Source: an uncultured Oceanisphaera sp.
Lineage (GTDB): Bacteria; Pseudomonadota; Gammaproteobacteria; Enterobacterales; Aeromonadaceae
Reading direction: 5' to 3'
NCBI RefSeq assembly: GCF_947495715.1
Contig: NZ_CANLZU010000001.1
Location: 124,001-188,000 of the forward strand
Length of the DNA: 64,000 bases
The position numbers were made by a program, and so were the translations under genes. Positions within the stretch are counted from its first letter, which is position 1. Each line of letters opens with the position of its first letter. The notes under the pieces are model-generated. The model searched no databases, was not told where the DNA came from, and was given only the letters and a program-made list of their open reading frames with translations. Positions 25,526-34,791 of the stretch are shown here, in pieces.

Positions 25526-26806
25526 TCAGATCAGCTCTGCCAGCACTTGCTCCAGCAGATCCAGACCTTCACCGACCACGTCCAGCGGCGAGGTCAAGGG
25601 CGGCAAAAAGCGGATCACGTTGCCTCGTACCCCACAAGACAACAGGATCACTCCCTTCTCGATGCCCTTGGCCACCATCGCCCTAGTCAGCTCGGCATTG
25701 GGCTGCTCCACATCCCCATTGTGAACCAGCTCCATCGCCACCATGGCGCCCAGGTTGCGAACCTGGCCGATATGGTGAGGATACTTCGCCTGCAGCTCGC
25801 TCAGGCGTTTGTTCATCAGCTCACCGATAGCCAGTGCCTTGTCGCACAGCTGTTCTTCCTCGATGATGTTCAGCACTTCCAGACCCGCGGCACAGGCCAG
25901 AGGGAAGGCCGCATAGGTGCCACCCAGACCACCCGGGTTGGCGGCATCCATGATGTCGGCCTTGCCCACCACCGCGGCCAGCGGAAAGCCACCGGCAATG
26001 CCCTTGGCCATGGTCATCAGATCCGGCTCTATGCCGGCATATTCGGTGGCAAACAGCTTGCCGGTACGGGCGAAGCCGGTCTGTATTTCGTCACACACCA
26101 TTACGATGCCATGCTGATCGCAGAGGGTGCGCAGCTGCTGCAGGAATGCCGGTGGCGCCTGGTAGAAACCGCCCTCGCCCTGTACCGGCTCGATGATCAG
26201 TGCCGCCACCCGACCCGGTTCGATGTCGCAATGAAACAGCTCGTCGAGCGCCTTCAATGACTGCTCGGCGGTCACGCCATGATAGGCGTTGGGATACGGC
26301 AGGTGATAAATCTCGCCCGGAAAAGGTCCGAAACCGGCCTTGTAGGGGGCTACCTTGCCGGTCAGCCCCATGGTCATGTTGGTGCGACCGTGAAAACCGC
26401 CGTTGAAGGCGATAATGCCGCTGCGTTTGGTGTGGGCGCGGGCAATCTTGACCGCGTTTTCTACCGCTTCGGCACCGGTGGTGACGAAAATGGCTTTTTT
26501 GCGGGTGTCGCCGGGTGCCAGCTCGACCAGTTTTTCGGCCAGGGCCACCGCGCTCTCGTAGGGGGTGACCATGGCACAGGTGTGGCTGAAACGGCCCAGC
26601 TGCTCGGCCACGGCGGCCTGAATGCGCGGGTGGCTGTGGCCGGTGTTGACCACGGCGATACCGGCGGCGAAGTCGATATAGCGACGGCCTTCCACGTCCC
26701 AGATTTCGTTGTTTTTGGCGTGATCCACATACACGGCGGCCATGTTACCCATGCCCCGTGCGAAGACGGCATCTTTACGCTGTTGCAGTTGCTGATTCTT
26801 GCTCAT
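25526..26806 (-). CDS. gabT: 4-aminobutyrate-2-oxoglutarate aminotransferase
   Basis: 426 residues from ATG 26806 (AGGAGAC upstream). Class III aminotransferase: IDFAAGIAVVNTGHSHPRI at the N terminus, TTGAEAVENAVKIARAHTKR, PVQGEGGFYQAPPAFL, CDEIQTGFARTGK and the PLP lysine in TMAKGIAGGFPL. It transfers the amino group of GABA to 2-oxoglutarate, giving succinate semialdehyde, which the upstream gabD product oxidises. It is second in a two-gene operon, 23 bp after gabD. Related enzymes also take 5-aminovalerate or beta-alanine, so the precise substrate is likely but not proven. Confidence 0.93.
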   Translation of the reverse strand: MSKNQQLQQRKDAVFARGMGNMAAVYVDHAKNNEIWDVEGRRYIDFAAGIAVVNTGHSHPRIQAAVAEQLGRFSHTCAMVTPYESAVALAEKLVELAPGDTRKKAIFVTTGAEAVENAVKIARAHTKRSGIIAFNGGFHGRTNMTMGLTGKVAPYKAGFGPFPGEIYHLPYPNAYHGVTAEQSLKALDELFHCDIEPGRVAALIIEPVQGEGGFYQAPPAFLQQLRTLCDQHGIVMVCDEIQTGFARTGKLFATEYAGIEPDLMTMAKGIAGGFPLAAVVGKADIMDAANPGGLGGTYAAFPLACAAGLEVLNIIEEEQLCDKALAIGELMNKRLSELQAKYPHHIGQVRNLGAMVAMELVHNGDVEQPNAELTRAMVAKGIEKGVILLSCGVRGNVIRFLPPLTSPLDVVGEGLDLLEQVLAELI

Positions 26807-26829
26807 TGTTCTGTCTCCTGAAAGGTGGC

Positions 26830-28293
26830 TTAGCGGATGCCGCCCATGCACAAATATTTGGTTTCCATGTAGTCTTCCAGTCCCTGGGAGGAGCCTTCGC
26901 GACCCTGGCCGGATTCCTTGACCCCGCCGAACGGCGCGATTTCGTTGGACAGAATGCCTTCGTTGATGCCAACCATGCCGTATTCCAGTGCCTCGGCCAC
27001 TTTCCAGATGCGGCTGTGGCTTTCGGTATAGAAATAGGCGGCCAGGCCGTAAGGAGTGTCGTTGGCAATATTGATCGCCTCGGCGTCGTCCTTGAAACGA
27101 ATGACCGGAGCCACAGGGCCGAAGATTTCCTGACGGGCGATGTCCATTTGCTGGGTCACGCCGGTCAGAATGGTCGGCGCGAAGAACAGCGCACCCGCCT
27201 CATGACGCTGGCCACCGGTCACCAGGGTGGCGCCTTGCGACTGGGCGGTATCGACCATGCCGGCAATTTTGTCGATCGCCGCCTGGTTGATCACCGGGCC
27301 CAGAGTGGTGGCATCATTCAGGCCGTTGCCGACCACCAGCTGCTCGACCGCAGCCTTGAAACGGGCCACGAAGGCATCGTGAATACCGTCCTGCACCAGA
27401 ATGCGGTTGGCACAGACACAGGTCTGGCCGGCATTGCGAAACTTGGAGATCACGGCACCGGCCACGGCGGCATCCAGATCCGCATCGTCGAACACGATAA
27501 AGGGCGCGTTGCCGCCCAGCTCCAGGCTGAGTTTCTTCACCGTCTCGGCGCTCTGGGCATAGAGCAGCTTGCCGACCCGGGTAGAGCCGGTAAACGACAG
27601 CTTGCGTATCCGGCTGTCGTCGGTCAGTGTCTTGCCCACGGCGGCGGCCTGGCTGGAGGTAATCATGTTGATGACACCGGCGGGAATGCCGGCCTGCTCG
27701 GCCAGCGCCATCAGCGCCAGGGCAGAGAAAGGGGTTTCTTCCGACGGCTTGACCACTATGGTGCAACCGGCGGCCAGCGCCGGAGCAATCTTGCGGGTGA
27801 TCATGGCATTGGGGAAATTCCAGGGCGTGATGGCGGCCACGACGCCTATCGGCTGCTGAATGCTCAGCGCCCGCTTGTCGGCAGTGGGGGCGGCAAACAC
27901 CTTGCCATAGGCGCGCTTGCCTTCTTCCGCATACCATTCGATATAGGAAGCGCCATACATCACCTCGCCCCGGGTCTCGAACAGCGGCTTGCCCTGCTCC
28001 AGGGTCATCAGCAGCGCCAGATCTTCCTTGTGCTCGATGATAAGGTCATACCAGGCACGCAGCAGCCGGGCACGCTCTTTGGGCGCCAGGGCCGACCAGC
28101 CAACCAGGGCCTGGCTGGCCGCGTCGATGGCCGCGCGGGTCTCGAACACGCCCATGTTGGGCACCTGGCCCAGTTGCTCGCCGGTGGCCGGGTTGTAAAC
28201 GGCAATGGTGGCGCCGCTGTCGGCCTGGCACCATTCGCCGGCAATGTGCCCGGCATTTTTTACCAGGGTGCGGTTGACTGAATTCATGCTCAT
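26830..28293 (-). CDS. gabD: NAD(P)-dependent succinate-semialdehyde dehydrogenase
   Basis: 487 residues, full length for the family. Aldehyde-dehydrogenase marks: TPWNFPNAMITRKIAPALAA, KPSEETPFSALAL, FTGSTRVGKLL, catalytic glutamate in LELGGNAPFIVFDDAD, catalytic cysteine in NAGQTCVCANR, and the C-terminal EIFGPVAPV and GVKESGQGREGS. It produces succinate from succinate semialdehyde, completing GABA degradation with gabT. It is divergent from a LysR-type gene, the probable regulator. The start has an ATG at codon 1 and another at codon 3. Confidence 0.94.
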   Translation of the reverse strand: MSMNSVNRTLVKNAGHIAGEWCQADSGATIAVYNPATGEQLGQVPNMGVFETRAAIDAASQALVGWSALAPKERARLLRAWYDLIIEHKEDLALLMTLEQGKPLFETRGEVMYGASYIEWYAEEGKRAYGKVFAAPTADKRALSIQQPIGVVAAITPWNFPNAMITRKIAPALAAGCTIVVKPSEETPFSALALMALAEQAGIPAGVINMITSSQAAAVGKTLTDDSRIRKLSFTGSTRVGKLLYAQSAETVKKLSLELGGNAPFIVFDDADLDAAVAGAVISKFRNAGQTCVCANRILVQDGIHDAFVARFKAAVEQLVVGNGLNDATTLGPVINQAAIDKIAGMVDTAQSQGATLVTGGQRHEAGALFFAPTILTGVTQQMDIARQEIFGPVAPVIRFKDDAEAINIANDTPYGLAAYFYTESHSRIWKVAEALEYGMVGINEGILSNEIAPFGGVKESGQGREGSSQGLEDYMETKYLCMGGIR

Positions 28294-28525
28294 AGGAAAC
28301 TGTGCCTCTCAAAACTGTGCTCGGTGTAATTCCATGCCGCCCCGTTACTATGGGCCGACCACCGGCCACCTAACCGGCACCGCCATCACAGAATCGAGTT
28401 AAAAATGCCGATTACCGTGACCGCCCCTGCGCCGTCGTTGGCCATATTTTGATTGCATGTTAGCCTTGCGCTCAAAGTCGCATAAATGATCACGTATCAA
28501 CATTCACATTTAAGATTATCAAACT

Positions 28526-29458
28526 ATGAGCCAGCCAAACCGTCCCGTACTGGGCCAAATCGGTGATTATGAAATACGTCTGCTGAAGCTGTTCAAGACG
28601 GTGGTGGAATGCGGCGGCTTTTCGGCGGCCGAGACCGAGCTCAATATCAGCCGTTCCACCATCAGTGTGCACATGGCCAACCTGGAAAACCGGCTCAAGC
28701 TCAAGCTCTGCCGACGGGGCCGCTCCGGGTTTGCCCTCACCGACGACGGCATGGTGATCTACGAGTCCGCCAAACGGCTGTTTTCCCGGCTGGAAGAATT
28801 TCGCTACACCGTTAACGAGCTGCACGAGCAACTGACCGGCGAGCTGAAAATCGTCTCCAGTGACAACATCTGGCTGGAAGACGAGTTTCCGATGGCCGAT
28901 GTGTTTGCGGCGCTGGGCTGTCAGGCACCCGACGTCAATGTCAGCGTGGATGTCGCCCACATGGGCGAGATAGAACGGCGAGTATTGAATGAAGATGCGG
29001 ATATCGGCTTTATTCACTATCACCGGGATCTGGAAGGGCTGGAGTACCACCATCTGTACAAGGTGCGCTGCTTTTTATACTGCAGCGATCGCCACCCGCT
29101 GTTCGCGGTCGACAACGACGAGGACATAGCGCAGCAGCTGGCCGACAGCAAGCTGATCCACCCCGGCATTTACACCAATGCCGAGTCCAGCGCCCAGCTG
29201 GCCGACATGCGCCTGGCGGGGCGAGCCTATCATTACGAACCCAGAGCCGCCCTGATCCTGTCTGGCCAGTATATCGGCTTTCTGCCCGAGAGCTTCGCCC
29301 GCCGCTGGGTTGAAAGCGGTCGCATGAAAGCGCTGCTGCCGGAGCAGAAAAATCATGATCTGGGCATTACCGCCATCACCCGCCTGCATGGTCGCCAGAG
29401 CCGATTGAAATCGCTGTTTCTGCAACTGCTGCACGCCCACCTGAAAGCCGCGCCCTGA
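28526..29458 (+). CDS. LysR-family transcriptional regulator, divergent from gabDT
   Basis: 310 residues. LysR winged helix at about 18-78 (FKTVVECGGFSAAETELNIS, RSTISVHMANLENRLKLKLC), then a periplasmic-binding-protein-like effector domain. The gene is divergent from gabD with 232 bp between, the usual setting of a LysR activator for its neighbour; the downstream TRAP operon is an alternative target. The last nine bases of the gene, including the stop, lie within a 13-bp direct repeat flanking a small insertion element. The element has therefore landed exactly at the gene's end without changing the product. Confidence 0.9.
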   Translation: MSQPNRPVLGQIGDYEIRLLKLFKTVVECGGFSAAETELNISRSTISVHMANLENRLKLKLCRRGRSGFALTDDGMVIYESAKRLFSRLEEFRYTVNELHEQLTGELKIVSSDNIWLEDEFPMADVFAALGCQAPDVNVSVDVAHMGEIERRVLNEDADIGFIHYHRDLEGLEYHHLYKVRCFLYCSDRHPLFAVDNDEDIAQQLADSKLIHPGIYTNAESSAQLADMRLAGRAYHYEPRAALILSGQYIGFLPESFARRWVESGRMKALLPEQKNHDLGITAITRLHGRQSRLKSLFLQLLHAHLKAAP

Positions 29459-29769
29459 GTCCTAATACCAGATCTGTTCATTTTTAAACCCGAGCTCAGA
29501 GGCAACACAGCCGCCTCCCACGACACGCCATAAACTCATCCCTGAGGGCTCAGGAAATGCCGTCCATGGCATTTCATGGTCGTGGCAGTCGATCTCTGTT
29601 GCCTCTTCTCGAGCACCGAGTTGCCTGTAAACGACGCTAACAGGCAACTCCTTGGCATCAGAGAAAATAAAGGGATCTGCTCCGCCGACCCTCCGCGCCA
29701 TCCATGGCGCAGAAGGTCGGCTTGAAAGCCAATCGATCCCGTTAACTAGCGGTATTGCGCCCTGAGTCC
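29450..29769. mobile_element. hairpin-rich MITE-like element flanked by a 13-bp direct repeat
   Basis: GCGCCCTGAGTCC occurs at 29450-29462 and again at 29757-29769. Between them is a 294-bp element that begins TAATACCAGATCTG and ends GCGGTATT. Inside are related hairpins: GAGTTGCCTGT/ACAGGCAACTC, a stem holding AAATGCC-GTCC-ATGGCATTT, and CCGACC...GGTCGG around GCGCCATCCATGGCGC. The right copy runs into GGCC-TTC-GGCC, probably the original terminator of the LysR gene. No protein is encoded. From 29770 to 30047 I see only a NtrC-like box. Confidence 0.75.
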
Positions 29770-29834
29770 GGCCTTCGGCCGGCTCCGCTGCGTGACCCAC
29801 CTCACACAACAGCAAACTAATCTGCTTCATTTAT

Positions 29835-29849
29835 GCACCATTATGGTGC
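29835..29849. promoter_or_regulatory. NtrC-like enhancer box upstream of the second TRAP operon
   Basis: GCACCA-TTA-TGGTGC is a perfect 15-bp palindrome matching the NtrC pattern, as in the glnA enhancer of enterics (GCACCA-N3-TGGTGC). It lies about 200 bp upstream of the dctP start. I found no GG-N10-GC sigma-54 promoter between box and gene, so the mode of action is open. Confidence 0.55.
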
Positions 29850-30047
29850 TTACTGCTGATAATCGCGTAGTTTCCCGCTGTTTGTTTGACTGAGTTCAAA
29901 CCAAACATGAATGATTATGTATTTATCCCCTTTGGAGGCTGGCGCAGACTGCATGTCACCCCAAGGGGGAATCGATACCAAAACACCAAAACAGACTTTG
30001 AGTTCACCTCAGAGCAATGGAATGTGATAACACAAGGGACTACCATC

Positions 30048-31055
30048 ATGACTCGTATCTGGAGCTCCACCCGCACCAAAATCGCCGCTTCCCTGCTTGC
30101 CGTTGCCGGCATGGGCATCACCATGGAGGCCATGGCCGCCGACGTGAGCTGGCGCTTTACCAACCTGTATTCTCGCGGCACCGCCTTCGGTGATGTCTAT
30201 CAGTCTTTTGCCGACAAGATAGAAGCCGACTCCAACGGCCGCATGAAAATCAACATGCTGTATGCCGGTGAAGGCGTCGACACCAACGGCATTATCGGTG
30301 CTACCAAGTCCGGCCTGCTCGACATGGCGGCCCCCTTTCAGCCCATGCATGCCGGTGAAATCCCCTTCGGTGTGGTCGAGGTTGGCCTGCCCGGCACCAA
30401 CAGCAGCCTGGAAGAGCTGAATGCCCAGTTCTATGAAAAAGGCTGGTCCGAGGTACTGACCGAGGCTTATGACCGCCATGGCCTGGTGTGGCTGGCTCCC
30501 TACTTCCAGCCCGGCGTCTACGTCATCACCAAGACCAAAATCGAGTCTGTCGAAGACTTCAAGGGCCTGAAGATCCGCGCTCCGGGTGCCTACGGTCGCT
30601 TCTTCCGCGAGCTGGGCGCCTCTCCGGTCAACCTGGCCTGGGGCGAAGTCTATACCAGCCTGGCCACCGGGGTGATTGACGGCACCATCGGCTCCAACCT
30701 GATCGACCACCGCGACGGCAACTTTGCCGAAGTCGCCAAGTTCATGTATCCGCTGCCGGTGTCCAGCGCCCAGGCCCTGCCCGTGCTGGTGAACAAGAAT
30801 TCCTGGAACAAGCTGCCGGACGACCTGAAACAGGTCGTGCGCGAGGCCAGCCAGTGGCACGCCAAAGAGCAGGCAGAAAAATCCGTCCAATGGGAGCAGG
30901 AAGCCGTCGCCGACATGCAGAAAATGGGCATGATCTGGAGCCCGGAGGCGTCCGACGCCGACCAGGCCCAGTGGCAGCAGGCGGCCGAAGCCGTTTGGGC
31001 TCACTATGGCGAGACCGACCAATACAGCTCTCGCCTCGTAAAGCTGATGAAGTAA
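30048..31055 (+). CDS. TRAP transporter solute-binding protein (second locus)
   Basis: 335 residues from ATG 30048 (AAGGGA nine bases upstream); the frame is open further upstream but has no better start. Signal peptide about 1-28, ending MEAMAA before DVSWRF. DctP features: RGTAFGDVYQSFADKIEADS, GLLDMAAPFQPMHAGEIPFG, LKIRAPGAYGRFFRELGASP with the conserved binding arginine, and WGEVYTSLATGVIDG. A periplasmic receptor for a carboxylate-like solute. Operon order is binding protein, small permease, large permease, universal-stress protein. The adjacent gabDT genes and NtrC-like box suggest a nitrogen-bearing or GABA-related solute (inference). Confidence 0.93.
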   Translation: MTRIWSSTRTKIAASLLAVAGMGITMEAMAADVSWRFTNLYSRGTAFGDVYQSFADKIEADSNGRMKINMLYAGEGVDTNGIIGATKSGLLDMAAPFQPMHAGEIPFGVVEVGLPGTNSSLEELNAQFYEKGWSEVLTEAYDRHGLVWLAPYFQPGVYVITKTKIESVEDFKGLKIRAPGAYGRFFRELGASPVNLAWGEVYTSLATGVIDGTIGSNLIDHRDGNFAEVAKFMYPLPVSSAQALPVLVNKNSWNKLPDDLKQVVREASQWHAKEQAEKSVQWEQEAVADMQKMGMIWSPEASDADQAQWQQAAEAVWAHYGETDQYSSRLVKLMK

Positions 31056-31072
31056 CCCCCTTCCGATGAGAT

Positions 31073-31097
31073 AGCCCCGCTGCGGCGGGGCTGCTGT
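31073..31097 (+). terminator. attenuating hairpin between dctP and dctQ
   Basis: AGCCCCGC-TGCG-GCGGGGCT is followed by GCTGTTTTC. The U-run is short, so it probably trims rather than stops transcription, raising binding-protein message over permease message. Confidence 0.6.
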
Positions 31098-31117
31098 TTT
31101 CATTCCATGGATGCATA

Positions 31118-31648
31118 ATGAAAAAACTACTTTGTTTATGGTGCAAAGGGGTCGGGCTCCTGGTGTCGACCGTCGGTCAGACCATCGCCCTGGCCCTTCC
31201 TCTGCTGGCGGCGACCCTTGCCTTTGAAGTGTTTTCCCGTTACGTACTCAACAGCCCGACCATGTGGGCCTACGACGTGTCTTTGTTTCTGTTCGGTTAT
31301 ATCGGCGCCCTGTGCGGTGCCAGTGGCCAGCTGAAAAAAGCGCATATCAACGTCGATATCCTCTACCTGTCGGTATCCCAGCGAACCAAGAACATCTTCG
31401 ATCTGGTGTCCAATACCCTCGGCGGATTCTTTTTGATCATCGTGGCCAGCAAAAGCTGGGAAAAGGCGCTGGAGGCCATCGATTTCGGCTATACCCGCCA
31501 GTCCGAATGGGGTCCTTCCATCGGCCACTTCTGGGTGATGGTCACCGCCGCCGCCCTGCTGTTTTTACTGCAATTGTCCAGTGACATGCTGAAAGACCTC
31601 TGGCAATTGATCACCGGCGAGCCCCTGTTGTCCGAGGACGAAGAATAA
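31118..31648 (+). CDS. TRAP transporter small permease (DctQ family)
   Basis: 176 residues with four hydrophobic helices. Family marks are FEVFSRYVLNSPTMWAYDVS near residue 35-55 and GQLKKAHINVDILYLSVSQR. The short acidic C-terminal tail (LLSEDEE) is cytosolic. It pairs with the large permease, whose ATG overlaps this gene's stop codon by one base (TAATG), implying coupled translation at fixed stoichiometry. Confidence 0.92.
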   Translation: MKKLLCLWCKGVGLLVSTVGQTIALALPLLAATLAFEVFSRYVLNSPTMWAYDVSLFLFGYIGALCGASGQLKKAHINVDILYLSVSQRTKNIFDLVSNTLGGFFLIIVASKSWEKALEAIDFGYTRQSEWGPSIGHFWVMVTAAALLFLLQLSSDMLKDLWQLITGEPLLSEDEE

Positions 31649-32964
31649 TGAGTATCGAGTTATTGACCGGCCTGCTGTTGCTGGGCGTACTGATTTCCTT
31701 TGCGCTGGGTGCCCAGGTGGGCCTGGCGCTGGGTGGCGTGGCCATGCTGATTGGCTATGCCACCTGGGGCGATGGTATTTTCAACATAATACCGACGACC
31801 ATAGAGAGCACCCTGTTCAGCTTCGTGCTGCTGGCGATTCCGCTCTATATCTACATGGGCCAGCTGCTGACCCGCTCCGGCATCGGCGATGCCATGTTCA
31901 AGGCCAGCCAGCTGGTTATCGGCCGTATTCGCGGCTCGCTGGCCATCAGCGTCATCGGCGTCTGTTCCATGATTGGTGCCATGGTCGGTATCATCGGTGC
32001 CGGCATCATGACTTCCGGCAGCATAGCCCTGCGCCCCATGCTGGAGCGCGGCTACGACAAGAAGCTGGCACTCGGTGTGATCATGGCCGGCGGTGGGCTG
32101 GGCATTCTGATCCCGCCCAGCATTCCGATGATACTGTTCAGCTCCACCACCCAGACCTCGGTCGGCAAGATGTTCGTTGCCGCCCTGGTGCCGGCCCTGA
32201 TCTCCATCACCGTCATGGTGCTCTATGTGGTGATCTCCTGCAAACTGAACCCCGGCCGCGCCCCCGTGGGCCATGCCCTGGACGTGCCCAAAAACGCCCG
32301 CGAGCGCTTCATCACCCTGCGCGACGGCTTCATGGCGCTGGCGCTAATCGTGCTGGTGCTGGGCAGCATCATCACCGGCATTGCCACCCCCACCGAATCC
32401 GGTGCCATCGGCGTGGTCGGTGCCCTGTTGCTGGCCCTCATGTACAAACGCTTCAAGCTCAAGATGATGAAGCGTTCCGGTATCGAAACCGCCCTGCTGG
32501 TGAGCGTGGCCATCTGGATCGTGCTGGGCGCCTCGGTGTTCAGCAACTTTCACCTGCTGATGGGCGTACAGGGCATGGTGGCCGACTTTGCCGCCGGTCT
32601 GGATCTGCCCCCCATCATGATCATCCTGATGATGCAGCTCATCATGTTGCTGCTCGGCTTCATCATCGACGAGATGATCATCGTGCTGATCTGTGCGCCG
32701 CTGTTTACCCCTATCGCCATCGGTCTGGGCTACGATCCTATCTGGTTCGGTATTCTGATGATTCTGAACATAGAGATAGCGGTGCAGACCCCGCCCTACG
32801 GCTTCGCCCTGTTCTACCTCAAGGGCATAGCGCCTCCCGGGGTGACCATGATGGACATCTACAAGTCGGTATTGCCCTTTGTCATGCTCAAGCTGGGCGT
32901 ACTGGTGCTCTGCATGCTGGTACCGGAACTCGTCACCTGGCTGCCTAACAAACTGATGGGATAA
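31648..32964 (+). CDS. TRAP transporter large permease (DctM family)
   Basis: 438 residues, about twelve helices plus re-entrant loops. Conserved segments are GIIGAGIMTSGSIALRPMLE, AGGGLGILIPPSIPMILFSS, ATPTESGAIGVVGALLLA and EIAVQTPPYGFALFYLKGIA. It is the Na+-coupled channel-forming subunit. Separate small and large permeases here contrast with the fused protein of the first TRAP locus at 17-19 kb, so the two systems are not recent duplicates. Confidence 0.94.
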   Translation: MSIELLTGLLLLGVLISFALGAQVGLALGGVAMLIGYATWGDGIFNIIPTTIESTLFSFVLLAIPLYIYMGQLLTRSGIGDAMFKASQLVIGRIRGSLAISVIGVCSMIGAMVGIIGAGIMTSGSIALRPMLERGYDKKLALGVIMAGGGLGILIPPSIPMILFSSTTQTSVGKMFVAALVPALISITVMVLYVVISCKLNPGRAPVGHALDVPKNARERFITLRDGFMALALIVLVLGSIITGIATPTESGAIGVVGALLLALMYKRFKLKMMKRSGIETALLVSVAIWIVLGASVFSNFHLLMGVQGMVADFAAGLDLPPIMIILMMQLIMLLLGFIIDEMIIVLICAPLFTPIAIGLGYDPIWFGILMILNIEIAVQTPPYGFALFYLKGIAPPGVTMMDIYKSVLPFVMLKLGVLVLCMLVPELVTWLPNKLMG

Positions 32965-32971
32965 CGCACTT

Positions 32972-33394
32972 ATGTTCAAGCAAATACTGTTACCGCTGGA
33001 TTTCGAGCATCAGGCGCTCTACCCGCAGGTTGTGGCGTCGGCCCTCAAGCTGTGCCACCCGCAGGGGCAGATCCACCTGTTGTACGTCAATTCGGCCCGC
33101 ATTCACCATGCCGCCGCACCGCTGTATTCCAGCGAGCTGATCGACAACCTGAACAAGGTCGTCGAACAGCAGCTCGACGACTTCATGCAGGCCAATATTC
33201 CGGCAGAGCATCAGGGCAAAATCCGCATCAAGCACGGGGTGGTGTACGACACCATTCTCGCCCAGGCCAGAAAGCACGACATCGAGCTTATCGTGATGCC
33301 GGCGTCCCGCCCCGGCGCCAAGACCTACCTCCTTGGCTCCAATGCATCAAAGGTGGTGCGTCACGCCGACTGCACCGTGCTGGTGATCCGTTAA
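32972..33394 (+). CDS. universal stress protein, TRAP-associated (TeaD-like)
   Basis: 140 residues of the UspA fold. It opens FKQILLPLDFEHQALYPQVV and carries the C-terminal nucleotide-binding loop LLGSNASKVVRHADCTVLVI, close to the G-x2-G-x9-G-[ST] ATP motif. It follows the large permease by seven bases as last gene of the TRAP operon. In Halomonas the comparable TeaD protein modulates its TRAP transporter, and the same role is inferred here. The gene is convergent with the NCS2 permease and the two overlap by four bases. Confidence 0.9.
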   Translation: MFKQILLPLDFEHQALYPQVVASALKLCHPQGQIHLLYVNSARIHHAAAPLYSSELIDNLNKVVEQQLDDFMQANIPAEHQGKIRIKHGVVYDTILAQARKHDIELIVMPASRPGAKTYLLGSNASKVVRHADCTVLVIR

Positions 33395-34674
33395 CGCTGA
33401 GTCGGCCACAGCTTTTCCATGCTCAGTGCCAGCAGGGTGCCGGTCAGCAGGCCGTTACCCAGCAGGTACTGGGCCAGGCCCGGCAGGTGGCGATACAGCT
33501 CCGGCGGCAGGAACATGCAGCCCACGCCCAGCAACAGCGACACCCCGATGATGGTGCTGGCGCGGTTGTCCAGCGGCTGCTTGGTCAGCATCTGAAAGGC
33601 CAGCGCCACCAGCTTGATAAAGGTGGCCAGCAGGGCGGCATTGGCCACCGGCGCCGGCAGCAGTGACAGAAAGCCCACCGCCTGCGGAAACAGGGCCACC
33701 AGCGCCAGCAGCACACAGGCCAGCATGAAGGGGCCGCGTCGGCTGTCGCCGGTGAGCTGTACGAAGCCGGCGGTCACCGGCAGCGGTACCACGGCAATGG
33801 TCGAGAGGCTGCCGGCCATGAAATGGCTGAGCCCCGACGCCGAGCTGCTGCGGTTGATCACCCGGTCCAGATCCGGCTGCTTCTCGCTCACCACAGCGCT
33901 GATGGCCGACACCGCCGCCACCTGGTTGGAAAACAACAGCAATGAAAACAGCACCGCCACAATCAGCATGCCGCTGTCCAGCCGGGGCGGACCAAAGGCA
34001 AACAGCGCGGGCCACTGCAGTCCCGATGCCGCCTCGGGCAGGGTCGTGTTAGCCAGATCGAACAGCGCGAACGCTATCCAGCCCGCCACTATGCCGACCA
34101 TCACCGCATAGGTACGCAACAGCGAATGACGGCTGAAAGAGCAGAGCAGGACGCCCAGAAACACCAGCAAGCCCACCAGCGCCACCGGCAGGCTGATCAC
34201 GCCGCTGCGCGGATCGGTCACCATACCACGCACAAACACCCCGGCCAGCTGGATCACCAGCAACAGCATGAAGCAGCCGGTCACCAATGGAGTAAACAGA
34301 AACAACAATCGGTGTACCTGTCGGGCCAGACCCAGCACCAGCATGATGGCCCCGGCCACCAGTACGCCACCGGCCAGCAACTGCAGGGTCTCGGCGCTGT
34401 CGTGTCCCTGCTCTTTGCCGATATAGGCCATCACCACGAACACGATGGCCCAGGAGCCGGCCGGACCGTCGGCAATGGTGTAACGATGGCCCAGCGCCGA
34501 CTGCAACAGCGAGCTCAACCCCACCAGCATCAGGGTGCGCTGCATCAGACCGGCAATCTCGCCGCTGTCCAGGCCAAAGGCCTGCCCCAGAATGATGGGC
34601 AGCGCCAGGGCATTGGCCATTAAAAAGATAAACCACTGGCTGACACTCAGTCCCCAGCCAAAACGAGAATGCAT
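33391..34674 (-). CDS. NCS2-family nucleobase/purine permease
   Basis: 427 residues from ATG 34674 (AGGAG upstream). Fourteen-helix nucleobase:cation symporter-2 fold: IADGPAGSWAIVFVVMAYIG near the N terminus, and the family motif region around SNQVAAVSAISAVVSEKQPD and PVTAGFVQLTGDSRRGP. It imports purines, pyrimidines or xanthine/urate with protons. Substrate-defining residues diverge from UraA and XanP, so I do not name the substrate. It lies 117 bp downstream of zntR on the same strand, but no functional link is evident. Confidence 0.82.
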   Translation of the reverse strand: MHSRFGWGLSVSQWFIFLMANALALPIILGQAFGLDSGEIAGLMQRTLMLVGLSSLLQSALGHRYTIADGPAGSWAIVFVVMAYIGKEQGHDSAETLQLLAGGVLVAGAIMLVLGLARQVHRLLFLFTPLVTGCFMLLLVIQLAGVFVRGMVTDPRSGVISLPVALVGLLVFLGVLLCSFSRHSLLRTYAVMVGIVAGWIAFALFDLANTTLPEAASGLQWPALFAFGPPRLDSGMLIVAVLFSLLLFSNQVAAVSAISAVVSEKQPDLDRVINRSSSASGLSHFMAGSLSTIAVVPLPVTAGFVQLTGDSRRGPFMLACVLLALVALFPQAVGFLSLLPAPVANAALLATFIKLVALAFQMLTKQPLDNRASTIIGVSLLLGVGCMFLPPELYRHLPGLAQYLLGNGLLTGTLLALSMEKLWPTQR

Positions 34675-34791
34675 AAACAACTCCTGTGAACGATGCCGAA
34701 GGCGGCGCAAAGCAGAGCGGACAGAAAGATTCCTGCCCTGATAAAGACGAGCAAAGAAAAACGGCGGCGAATGCTGCCGTATCAGGGGGCG

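Noticed and set aside
29885..30047. Upstream extension of the second TRAP binding protein
   Set aside because: The extra 54 residues precede a normal signal peptide, which must be N-terminal.
29850..30047. Sigma-54 promoter between the NtrC-like box and dctP
   Set aside because: GG and GC pairs near 29935-29955 have spacings of 8 or 12, not the required 10.
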